Assembly (NCBI RefSeq): GCF_031143425.1
Contig: NC_090442.1
Span: forward strand, 422,237,776-422,301,775
Source of the DNA: Pleurodeles waltl
Taxonomy: Eukaryota; Chordata; Amphibia; Caudata; Salamandridae
Reading direction: 5' to 3'
DNA: 64,000 nucleotides
Shown here: positions 1-10,000 of the stretch, piece by piece
Position numbering within the stretch: position 1 is the stretch's first letter
How the letters are laid out: each line of letters starts with the position of its first letter
Program-made: the position numbers and the translations under genes
The notes under the pieces: model-generated
Databases searched by the model: none
What the model was told of the DNA's origin: nothing
Seen by the model: only the letters and a program-made list of their open reading frames with translations

Positions 1-1391
1 CGCTTATTGGGTATGTTGGCACAATGGATGTGAAAAAGTGTTATGTGTACACACACATTCCAGCCTCAGTCAAGGAAGGAATAAAATATCATAGTCTGCC
101 CCTAACATATGGCATAAGTTGTAGTCTTTCGGCAACAAGATTTTATAACCAGGAATACATTCAATATTTCTATTCTAACCACAACCTCGTGTTTTCTTTT
201 GTTCCTATAATCAGGTACTTAAGTAGAATAGCTAAGGATAATAACATAGATTTAGTGAGAGGATTCTTTGAACCTACATTGACCTTTAGAACTGCTTTTG
301 CCCACTACAATAGCCTGACATGCTTACTCACACCTGTAGAAGAGAGCTTTTTAGATCACACAGAGGATAGAAGAAGGGTAATAAAGGCAAAAATAGATAA
401 GGGATTATCTCTACGAAAACCTGGATATGACTATGCATTTACTGACATATCTAAGCAAGGGGAATTTGCTTTAGACGCACTACACGAAGGAAAGCTTTGT
501 ATATACAGGCCTAAATCTTCTGTACATAGAATATTTGTGGGAAGGAGTGAATGTAGGCATGTGTTTTTGTTTCAGAGTAAATGGACATTTATTGTTGAAT
601 GGTCAGGATCTGGCAGTGCCTGGAGTTTATTACATCTGTGGGTCACATGCATATTACTGTCTTCCTAGGGGATGGTATGGCACATGTTACTTGGGATAGA
701 TTTCCCACAAAATATACCAACTTGAAGACTTGAAAAAATTACCTAAAATGACTGAATTACATCATAAAAGCCAAAAGCGAGTATCAGTTTCTGGCATTGT
801 TGGAGACATATTTGGAGCAATAATTCCCTTATTGGGAGTTGTTCTGAATTCGATTAAAATTTGGAAGTTGTCTACTATCGTGGACAACTTGCTGACAGAT
901 TATTCAGGAGCTATTATCCTAATGGATACAGAGATGGCTGTGGTAAGAGCTGTGACTCTTTTTAGAACTGCTTTGTGTTAGACATCCTTTTAGCAAGAGA
1001 GGGTGGAGTTTGTAAATTGCTTAGTCTGCGATATTGTTGCTCATATATACCAGATAGTAGTAAAGACATTAGAGGCCTTATTAACAATCTAACCAAAGAT
1101 AAAGCTGATTTGAAAGAACTAACTGAACCTACTTTATGGGAAAATGTTGGCAAAGGAATTGCTTTTGTGGGGAATTGGCTTGGCAACCTGGGAAAAGGGA
1201 TTTTAATGAAGATAATACAAGGGATTATGATTATTGTAATATGCTTAATTGCAGTATGGGGGATATACGTAAATTGCACAAAGTTAAACGCTATGAATTT
1301 GCTTATGCTAACCAAAATCCTCAAGTTGGCGATGCCTAAGCTGAAATTTAATGTCTGCAAAGTACTGAAAAATGCAACGTTAGTAAAATGA
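1..1391 (+). pseudogene. Endogenous retrovirus env remnant (surface and transmembrane parts), broken
   Basis: Three open segments in two frames (about 24-668, 730-981 and 975-1391) together look like a retroviral envelope glycoprotein, which mediates receptor binding and membrane fusion. The first is a cysteine-poor surface-like part. The second has a hydrophobic stretch resembling a fusion peptide (GAIIPLLGVV, about 812-841). The third carries a cysteine motif at 1011-1040 preceded by Gly-Gly and followed by a short Tyr-Ile-Pro-Asp stretch, as in many class-I envelopes. A single hydrophobic helix at about 1197-1278 would be the membrane anchor, with a short tail after it. The cysteine motif has seven residues between C and CC instead of the usual six. 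Frame changes near 570-730 and 920-990, and an in-frame stop at 979-981, show it is not functional. The 5' part of the element lies outside the window. Env assignment is fairly sure; genus is not assignable. Confidence 0.68.
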
Positions 1392-1436
1392 TTTCATGTT
1401 TGCCGAATAACAAATCCTTTGTCTAAATCTTAAAGT

Positions 1437-2424
1437 TGACCGAAACCTGTAATAACAAAATGTATTCCTCTTGAGAAAATGTGTGTAAACCTTAATGTTT
1501 TTTCATTATTGCAACCGTTAACCCAAAGCGTATGGGAAAGCAACGCTCTCAGCGACTAACAATGGGCTTACTGATAGAGAACAGAAGGATCTACAAATTG
1601 ATTCTTATTGTATTGACTAATGTAAGCAAATGGAGAAGAACCTATCATCAACGTGTGAAAGACTTTCTAGTTATATCTCTGCTTTAGAATATTAATATTA
1701 TTGGACAATTGTTTCTCGCAAGATGCTTCTGACCAATGAAAACATGGGACAACTTTAATTTAACCTCACTGCTCTTGGAGTCATCATGTCATTATTCTTT
1801 TATCCTGATGCCGCTCACTTCTTTCAAGGCCCAGTCTCTTTGACACTTGCCAGCCTGTCTACTGACTTTCTGGTACTTTTGCCATTTTGAATTTATTTCT
1901 TATGCTCCATGTAGTGATGCTGGTGGTTACTTTAGCGCTCGATGTTTAGAACCTGTAGTGCTTTGCTGCTTGCCTTAGATTTTATCTTGATGGTTCAGAG
2001 AACTTAGAACCCAGATTCTGAACCGTTTCCCCTTCCTTCCTTTGTCCTAATGCTGATGTCCTCCTGATGAAGACAACGCTGCTTGCTGATCCTTAAGGAC
2101 AGGTATGTGCTGAAATGTTCATTATTGATTTGTCTTTTGTTTTCTAAGTACCAACTGCTGCTCTTTGATAGAGCCATAGTTAGATGGTTTCCAAATTTAT
2201 GTTACCAAAACTTTTTTTCGTGCAGCCCAACATGCTAATCTGGAGTTAGTGAGGAGTTTTCTCTATTCATCTGTTTTGACAACGAACTGACGTCATTCAA
2301 TTGCTGATTCTAATGTATGTTATTTCCATTGCGCAATTAATCTTGCTATTGGTCTGTACTGTCGCCATTGAGAATCTTGTTATTAATGCTTTAGGAAAGT
2401 TACGATTTTTAGGTGTTTCGGTCA
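1437..2424 (+). repeat. Candidate 3' LTR of the env-bearing element
   Basis: This 988-bp segment starts TGACCGAAAC and ends GTTTCGGTCA, a perfect 10-bp inverted repeat with the TG...CA ends typical of LTRs. It begins 45 bp after the env remnant, where a 3' LTR belongs. The inverted match continues 2 bp outward on each side (GT...AC). I see no AATAAA inside and no clear polypurine tract before it, and the 5' LTR is outside the window. A DNA transposon with terminal inverted repeats is the alternative. Confidence 0.5.
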
Positions 2425-3828
2425 ACCAGTTCTGTTTCTGTATCTTTATCATGTGGTTTTGAGACTAATTTACATTATCTTATCATTGTAAATTTAGGGA
2501 GTAAATATTCTAACTGATACATAAGGTGTGGTTACTCGTAGCAAAATGGGTCATGGTGTGTAAAGTTACTGACTCTAAGAATCATATTGTTAATTGGTGA
2601 TATTTATGAGATTTACAGATATAATTGTGTGAACATCTTAAACGGATCAAAAGGTCCATCGGCCTAAGCACTCGTCCCCTTATTAACGTAAATAACCAGA
2701 TAAGGTAAGACGTGCTCACAAGAAAGGACCCCTTCCTCAAAATGTACTGTACTTCCAATACCATGTGGTTTGCGCTAAGTTGGCTACCAATATGATAGGT
2801 TACATCCATGGCAATTACCAAGCGTGCAGATCAGCCAGGAATTAGGGCTTCAGCGGTAACATCACATGTAACTATAGTGATTTGTGGCACAAAACCAATG
2901 GATTTATGTGTTACCTCTCAGCTTTACGTGCAAGGCACCTTTTCGATTCCACAGCATGTAAATATGCCCATGTGACTGTGTAGGCCAATTGTTGCTGTTG
3001 GGCACTTGAGGAGTCCCACAGTTTACACAGGATACTAAATGTGTATGTGGATCTCAATAATTGCCTTTGTCCTTGGATGCCCACAGAGGGGTCTGTAAGC
3101 CCCCCTGGAGCCATTCAGGGGCCCCAATTGACAGTTATGGGAAATTCAAGGACTGCCACAGGTACACATGAATTTTGAAGGTGCATACCATGAAGAAAGC
3201 TCCAAAGCACAGAAGTGCTCCAGTACATTCTGTCTTAAGAGAAAGCTATTGTGCAATATCATGTCTCTCTTACTGTTTGTGCCGCCTGTGCCATCATTAC
3301 CACTCAGTCCTGTATAGTAGAACGTCTACACATAGATCCTCCAGGAACCAAAAGCACCATAGCTAGTTGGAAGTCAGATGCACATACAATCTGACCTTCT
3401 GTGTGTCGGGTCAGAGTAAGCAACCAGCACTTGGAGGTCATTTCTGTTCCCTCTCCCAGTGCTGTGGTCTCTTGTGAGGATTTAGCCTTTCATGATGATT
3501 TCACAGGACAGGAATCAGAAACTACTGCTCTTTGCTCCTGAACATTGAGTTTTCTGTCTGAGTGGGGTTTGGAGAAACTCAGAATGTCACTACTAGCTTG
3601 AATAGCTGGTTACGTTTGCGGTAGTGGCTGAAGCACCAGGTCAGAGGAGGCCCAAGACCCTTAGATAGATTTTGAAAGCAGGTCCTTCATTAAGTTGCGT
3701 GGCTTTAGGATGTTGTTTATGTATTAAAAGGCCCTACCAATAAATTCAAGGCCCTGATCATAGTGCCAGAGTGCACATTAACCCACTAACATCAGAGAAT
3801 GTCTCAGGGTGATAGGGCACTAATCCAC
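2425..3828. other. Stretch without recognisable genes
   Basis: Only short chance reading frames (under 80 codons), with no domain, RNA gene or repeat structure that I recognise. Confidence 0.5.
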
Positions 3829-3902
3829 AGAGTGCTACTAAACAGCTCTCAGAAATGCTATAACTCTTCTCAGTCTGCCAAGGCACTGCTGTGATGGGTA
3901 CT
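3829..3902. repeat. 5' piece of a 513-bp tandem duplication, copy 1 (interrupted)
   Basis: These 74 bp align with 23448-23522 with a few mismatches. The rest of this copy resumes after the retroelement at 23010 and runs to about 23447. The last five bases, GTACT (3898-3902), are the left target-site duplication of the LTR element. Confidence 0.85.
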
Positions 3903-4308
3903 TGTAGGAAAGTACCATCTTGCCTGGCATGTTACCCCCATTTTTCACTGTATATATGTTTTTTTAGTTGTATGTGTCACTGGGACCCTGGTAACCCAGG
4001 GCCCCAGTGCTCATAAGTGTGCCTGAATGTGTTACCTGTGTAGTGACTAACTGTCTCACTGAGGCTCTGCTAATCAGAACCTCAGTGGTTATGCTCTCTC
4101 ATTTCTTTCCAAATTGTCACTAACAGGCTAGTGACCATTTTTACCAATTTACATTGGCTTACTGGAACACCCTTATAATTCCCTAGTATATGGTACTGAG
4201 GTACCCAGGGTATTGGGGTTCCAGGAGATCCCTATGGGCTGCAGCATTTCTTTTGCCACCCATAGGGAGCTCTGACAATTCTTACACAGGCCTGCCACTG
4301 CAGCCTGA

Positions 4309-4545
4309 GTGAAATAACGTCCACGTTATTTCACAGCCATTTTACACTGCACTTAAGTAACTTATAAGTCACCTATATGTCTAACCTTTACCTGGTAAAG
4401 GTTAGGTGCAAAGTTACTTTGTGTGAGGGCACCCTGGCACTAGCCAAGGTGCCCCCACATTGTTCAGAGCCAATTCCCTGAACTTTGTGAGTGCGGGGAC
4501 ACCATTACACGCGTGCACTACATATAGGTCACTACCTATATGTAG
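4309..4545. promoter_or_regulatory. Cluster of three perfect 12-bp palindromes in the LTR 5' region
   Basis: Palindrome 1 (4309-4334) has arms GTGAAATAACGT/ACGTTATTTCAC around CC. Palindrome 2 (4381-4405) has arms CTAACCTTTACC/GGTAAAGGTTAG around one T. Palindrome 3 (4518-4545) has arms CTACATATAGGT/ACCTATATGTAG around CACT. Shorter ones follow near 4799-4823 (GAGGGTGT/ACACCCTC) and 4979-4996 (GGGGAGTG/CACTCCCC). The same cluster sits at 12361-12597 and 20415-20651. Palindromes 2 and 3 stay paired in diverged LTRs despite base changes, which suggests a protein-binding site or an RNA hairpin. Function is inferred only. Confidence 0.75.
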
Positions 4546-5117
4546 CTTCACCATGGTAACTCCGAATATGGCCATGTAACATGTCTATGATCATGGAATT
4601 GCCCCCTCTATACCATCCTGGCATAGTTGGCACAATCCCATGATCCCAGTGGTCTGTAGCACAGACCCTGGTACTGCCAAACTGCCCTTCCTGGGGTTTC
4701 ACTGCAGCTGCTGCTGCTGCCAACCCCTCAGACAGGCAGCTGCCCTCCTGGGGTCCAGCCAGGCCTGGCCCAGGATGGCAGAACAAAGAACTTCCTCTGA
4801 GAGAGGGTGTGACACCCTCTCCCTTTGGAAAATGGTGTGAAGGCAGGGGAGGAGTAGCCTCCCCCAGCCTCTGGAAATGCTTTGTTGGGCACAGATGTGC
4901 CCAATTCTGCATAAGCCAGTCTACACCGGTTCAGGGACCCCTTAGCCCCTGCTCTGGCGCGAAACTGGACAAAGGAAAGGGGAGTGACCACTCCCCTGAC
5001 CTGCACCTCCCCTGGGAGGTGTCCAGAGCTCCTCCAGTGTGCTCCAGACCTCTGCCATCTTGGAAACAGAGGTGCTGCTGGCACACTGGACTGCTCTGAG
5101 TGGCCAGTGCCACCAGG

Positions 5118-5209
5118 TGACGTCAGAGACTCCTGCTGATAGGCTCCTTCAGGTGTTAGTAGCCTTTCCTCTCTCCTAGGTAGCCAAACCCTCTTTTCTG
5201 GCTATTTAG
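5118..5209 (+). promoter_or_regulatory. CRE-like site and TATA-like box of the LTR promoter
   Basis: A perfect CRE octamer TGACGTCA (5118-5125) is followed about 80 bp later by CTATTTAG (5202-5209), a possible TATA element. The CRE recurs at 13170-13177, 21224-21231 and, in the diverged solo LTR, at 44031-44038. This suggests Pol II transcription starting near 5230-5240 and driven by CREB/ATF-type factors. No start site can be proven from sequence. Confidence 0.5.
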
Positions 5210-5630
5210 GGTCTCTGTCTCTGGGGAAACTTTAGATAACGAATGCATGAGCTCAGCCGAGTTCCTCTGCATCTCTCTCTTCACCTTCTGATAAGGAAAC
5301 GACCGCTGACCGCGCTGGAAGCCTGCAAACCTGCAACATAGTAGCAAAGACGACTACTGCAACTCTGTAACGCTGATCCTGCCGCCTTCTCGACTGTTTT
5401 CCTGCTTGTGCATGCTGTGGGGGTAGCCTGCCTCCTCTCTGCACCAGAAGCTCCGAAGAAATCTCCTGTGGGTCGACGGAATCTTCCCCCTGCAACCGCA
5501 GGCACCAAAAAGCTGCATTACCGGTCCCTTGGGTCTCCTCTCAGCACGACGTGCGAGGTCCCTCGAATCCAGCGACGCTGTCCAAGTGACCCCCACAGTC
5601 CAGTGACTCTTCAGCCCAAGTTTGGTGGAG

Positions 5631-6231
5631 GTAAGTCCTTGCCTCACCTCGCTGGGCTGCATTGCTGGGAACCGCGACTTTGCAGCTACTCCGGCCCCTG
5701 TGCACTTCCGGCGGGAATCCTTTGTGCACAGCCAAGCCTGGGTCCACGGCACTCTAACCTGCATTGCACGACTTTCTAAGTTGGTCTCCGGCGACGTGGG
5801 ACTCCTTTGTGCAACTTCGGCGAGCACCGTTTCACGCATCCTCGTAGTGCCTGTTTCTGGCACTTCTCCGGGTGCTACCTGCTTCAGTGAGGGCTCTTTG
5901 TCTTGCTCGACGTCCCCTCTCTCTTCAGGTCCAATTTGCGACCTCCTGGTCCCTCCTGGGCCCCAGCAGCGTCCAAAAACGCCAAATGCACGATTTGCGA
6001 CTAGCAAGGCTTGTTGGCGTCCTTTTGGCGGGAAAGCACTTCTGCACAACTCTCCAAGGCGAGAGGGATCCGTCCACCAAAGGGAAAGTCTCTAGCCCTT
6101 TTCGTTCCTGCAGAAACCTCAGCTTCTTCTGTCCAGTAGAAGCTTCTTTGCACCCGCAGCTGGCATTTCCTGGGCATCTGCCCATCTCCGACTTGCTTGT
6201 GACTTTTGGACTTGGTCCCCTTGTTCCACAG
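5631..6231 (+). other. Possible intron in the LTR transcript leader
   Basis: GGAG|GTAAGT at 5631 is a near-ideal 5' splice site. A pyrimidine-rich tract ending TTCCACAG|G at 6231 is a good 3' splice site. If used, about 600 nt of leader would be removed, which would suit the unusually long distance between promoter and polyadenylation signal. No transcript evidence is available. Confidence 0.35.
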
Positions 6232-6651
6232 GTACCCTAGATTGGAAATCCACAGTTGTTGCATTGCTGGTTTGTGTCTTTCCTGCATTATTCCTCTAAC
6301 ACGACTACTTTGTCCTTAGGGGAACTTTAGTGCACTTTGCACTCACTTTTCAGGGTCTTGGGGAGGGTTATTTTTCTAACTCTCACTATTTTCTAATAGT
6401 CCCAGCGACCCTCTACAAGGTCACATAGGTTTGGGGTCCATTCGTGGTTCGCATTCCACTTTTGGAGTATATGGTTTGTGTTGCCCCTATCCCTATGTTT
6501 CCCCATTGCATCCTATTGTAACTATACATTGTTTGCACTGTTTTCTAAGACTATACTGCATATTTTTGCTATTGTGTATATATATCTTGTGTATATTTCC
6601 TATCCTCTCACTGAGGGTACACTCTAAGATACTTTGGCATATTGTCATAAA

Positions 6652-6657
6652 AATAAA
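6652..6657 (+). terminator. LTR polyadenylation signal AATAAA
   Basis: AATAAA is followed by a GT-rich stretch (about 6680-6705), the normal arrangement for cleavage. It is conserved at 14704-14709 and 22758-22763, and at 45560-45565 in the related solo LTR. It places the R/U5 border near 6675 and leaves about 220 bp of U5. Confidence 0.7.
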
Positions 6658-6898
6658 GTACCTTTATTTTTAGTATAACTGTGTATTGTGTTTTCTTATG
6701 ATATTGTGCATATGACACTAAGTGGTACTGTAGTAGCTTCACACGTCTCCTAGTTCAGCCTAAGCTGCTCTGCTAAGCTACCATTATCTATCAGCCTAAG
6801 CTGCTAGACACCCTATACACTAATAAGGGATAACTGGGCCTGGTGCAAGGTGCAAGTACCCCTTGGTACTCACTACAAGCCAGTCCAGCCTCCTACAT

Positions 6899-6916
6899 TG
6901 GTGGCAGCGGTGGGAT
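6899..6916 (+). other. Primer-binding site matching tRNA-Leu
   Basis: One base after the LTR comes TGGTGGCAGCGGTGGGAT, the exact complement of an 18-nt tRNA 3' end reading ATCCCACCGCTGCCA plus CCA. From memory this is the 3' end of vertebrate tRNA-Leu of the NAG anticodon group. It would prime minus-strand cDNA synthesis. The second element has the same site at 14951-14968. Confidence 0.8.
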
Positions 6917-7060
6917 AAGTGCTTGAGACTACTTACCACTCTTGTCATTGTACTTTTCATAAGAGAAAAATATACAAAACAAGGTCAAAGAGCAAGGAGG
7001 CTCTGTATAGAGAGAGGTTTGAGTGTAGGGAAGAATCCTGCCTTGGAACTGTTAATTAAC

Positions 7061-10000
7061 ATGCTTAGAGAACAGGATAAGGCCAGAGGTGGCCCATCTG
7101 TTGAAAAGGTACCTAATAGTTCCCAATCTGATTCAGGGACTCCCCCAGGAAAAGATTCAGGAAAGAAACTTCCTAGCCTGCCCATTACTAGACAATCTAG
7201 CATAGATGGTAATGATGATGAGCCACACCAAAGAAATAGTGTTGTCTCACATCATAGCAAAAGCATTTATTCTCACCATACTGGTAGTAATGTTTCTGTA
7301 AACCAAGCTGTTAAGTTGGCTTCTGTAAGGGACAGGTCTCCTTCTGTTCATTCCCATCATAGCTCTGTTTCTAGAAATGTCCCTCCCACCAACCCTGATG
7401 ACAGAATGTTAGAGAGGGAACTCAATAAGTTGAGGGTGGAACAAACCAGACTGAAGCTTAAAAAGCAACAGCTGGATTTGGATAGACAGTCTTTTGAATT
7501 AGAGAAGGAAAGACAGAAGTTGGGTTTAGATACCCATGGTGGCAGCAGCAGTATTCCCCATAGTCATCCTGCAAAAGAGCATGATTCCAGGAATCTGCAC
7601 AAGATAGTTCCCCCTTATAAGGAGGGGGATGACATTAACAAGTGGTTTGCTGCACTTGAGAGGGCCTGTGTTGTACAGGATGTCCCTCAAAGGCAGTGGG
7701 CTGCTATCCTATGGCTATCATTTAGTGGAAAAGGTAGGGATAGGCTCCTTACTGTGAAAGAAAATGATGCCAATAATTTCCAAGTTCTTAAGAATGCACT
7801 CCTGGATGGTTATGGCTTAACCACTGAACAGTACAGGATAAAGTTCAGAGAGACCAAAAAGGAGTCTTCACAAGACTGGGTTGATTTCATTGACCATTCA
7901 GTGAAGGCCTTGGAGGGGTGGTTACATGGCAGTAAAGTTACTGATTATGACAGCCTGTATAACTTAATCCTGAGAGAGCATATTCTTAATAATTGTGTGT
8001 CTGATTTGTTGCACCAGTACTTGGTGGACTCTGATCTGACCTCTCCCCAAGAATTGGGAAAGAAGGCAGACAAATGGGTCAGAACAAGAGTGAACAGAAA
8101 AGTTCATACAGGGGGTGACAAAGATGGCAACAAAAAGAAGGATGGTAAGTCTTCTGACAAGGGTGGGGACAAATCTAAAAATGAGTCTTCATCAGGCCCA
8201 CAAAAACACTCTGGTGGGGGTGGTGGGTCCAAATCCTCCTTTAATCAGAACAAGGAAAAGAAACCATGGTGCTATTTATGTAAAATAAAAGGCCATTGGA
8301 CAACAGATCCCAGTTGTCCAAAGAAAGGCACCACAGCTCCTACCACTACAACCCCTACTGCTACACCTAGTGTCCCTACTAATAGCAGTGGTGGTGGGAG
8401 CAAACCTACTAATAGCCAATCCAAGGGAGTAGCTGGGCTCACTTTTGGTAATTTAGTTGGGGTTGGTCTAATTAGGGAGACCACAGAGGCTACTTTAGTC
8501 TCTGAAGGGGCTATTGACTTAGCCACTTTGGTTGCTTGCCCCCATAACTTGGAGAAGTACAAGCAACTAACCCTAATAAATGGTGTTGAGGTCCAGGCCT
8601 ACAGGGACACAGGTGCCAGTGTCACAATGGTGATTGAGAAACTGGTGCACCCTGAACAACACATACTTGGACACCAGTACCAAGTAACCGATGCTCACAA
8701 CATAACACAAAGCCACCCCATGGCTGTTGTAAATCTCAACTGGGGGGGGGTAACTGGTCCAAAGAAAGTTGTGGTAGCTTCAGATTTACCTGTAGACTGT
8801 CTATTAGGGAATGATTTGGAGACATCAGCTTGGTCAGATGTGGAGTTGGAGGCCCATGCAGCAATGCTGGGCATCCCAGGGCATATTTTTGCTTTGACAA
8901 GGGCTCAGGCCAAAAAGCAAAAAGGACAGGGAAGCTTGGATCCTGGAACAATGGACCAAGTGCTCCCTAAAGCTAGGGCTAGTAGAAGCAACCCACTTCC
9001 TACTATCCCTCCCTCTACAGTGGATTCTACTTCTGAGGAAGAAGAATTCCCTCCCTGTGCAGAACCTACACCAGAGGAGCTGGAAGCAGACACTGCTGAG
9101 CTTTTGGGTGAAGGGGGGCCTGCCAGAGAGGAGCTGAGTGTGGCACAGCAAACCTGTCCCACATTAGAGGGTCTCAGACAGCAAGCTGTCAAACAGGCTA
9201 ATGGGGATGTCAGTGACTCTCACAGAGTTTACTGGGAGGACAACCTCTTGTACACTGAGCATAGGGATCCTAAACCTGGAGCTGCCAGGAGATTAGTGAT
9301 TCCTCAGGAGTACAGAAAGTTCCTCCTAACACTGGCACATGACATTCCCCTAGCTGGGCACCTGGGTCAAATGAAAACTTGGGACAGATTGGTTCCATTG
9401 TTTCATTGGCCTAGGATGTCTGAGGACACAAAGGAATTTTGTAAGTCCTGTGAAACCTGTCAAGCCAGTGGCAAGACAGGTGGCACTCCAAAGGCACCCC
9501 TTACCCCACTGCCTGTGGTTGGGGTTCCCTTTGAGAGGGTAGGGGTTGACATAGTTGGCCCCCTTGACCCTCCTACTGCTTCAGGCAATAGGTTTATCTT
9601 GGTGGTAGTGGACCATGCCACAAGATATCCTGAAGCAATTCCTTTAAGGACCACTACAGCTCCTGCAGTGGCAAAGGCCCTCCTGGGAATATTTTCCAGG
9701 GTGGGCTTCCCAAAGGAAGTAGTATCAGACAGAGGAAGCAATTTCATGTCTGCATACTTAAAGGCCATGTGGAAGGAGTGTGGTGTAACTTACAAGTTCA
9801 CAACACCCTATCATCCACAAACAAATGGACTGGTGGAGAGATTTAATAAAACTCTCAAAGGCATGATTATGGGTCTCCCTGAAAAACTCCGCAGGAGATG
9901 GGATATCCTTCTACCATGCCTCCTTTTTGCCTACAGGGAGGTACCCCAGAAAGGAGTGGGCTTCAGCCCCTTTGAACTTCTTTTTGGACACCCTGTTAGG

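Larger units (their letters stand above)
3903..6897 (+). repeat. Ty3/gypsy 5' LTR (copy 1 of 3), 2995 bp
   Basis: Begins TGTAGGAAAG and ends CCTCCTACA, giving the short inverted ends TGTAGG/CCTACA. It is repeated at 11955-14949 and 20009-23004. By eye I count about eight differences from the middle copy and about eighteen from the third. Parts in order: a cluster of perfect palindromes (4309-4545), a CRE-like site (5118-5125), a TATA-like site (5202-5209), a strong splice donor (5631) and a polyadenylation signal (6652-6657). About 3 kb is long for a Ty3/gypsy LTR. GTACT flanks the left edge. Reading frames inside it, including a 231-codon one on the minus strand, show no domain and are taken as chance. 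Confidence 0.95.

Noticed and set aside
5354..6049. 231-codon minus-strand reading frame in the LTR, repeated in the middle LTR
   Set aside because: It has no recognisable domain, runs against element transcription, is shortened in the third LTR and is expected by chance in GC-rich DNA. The repetition only reflects LTR copying.
6863..7060. Upstream extension of the first polyprotein frame into the LTR and primer site
   Set aside because: It lacks an ATG, starts inside the LTR and would translate the primer-binding site. The first ATG at 7061 is the simpler start.
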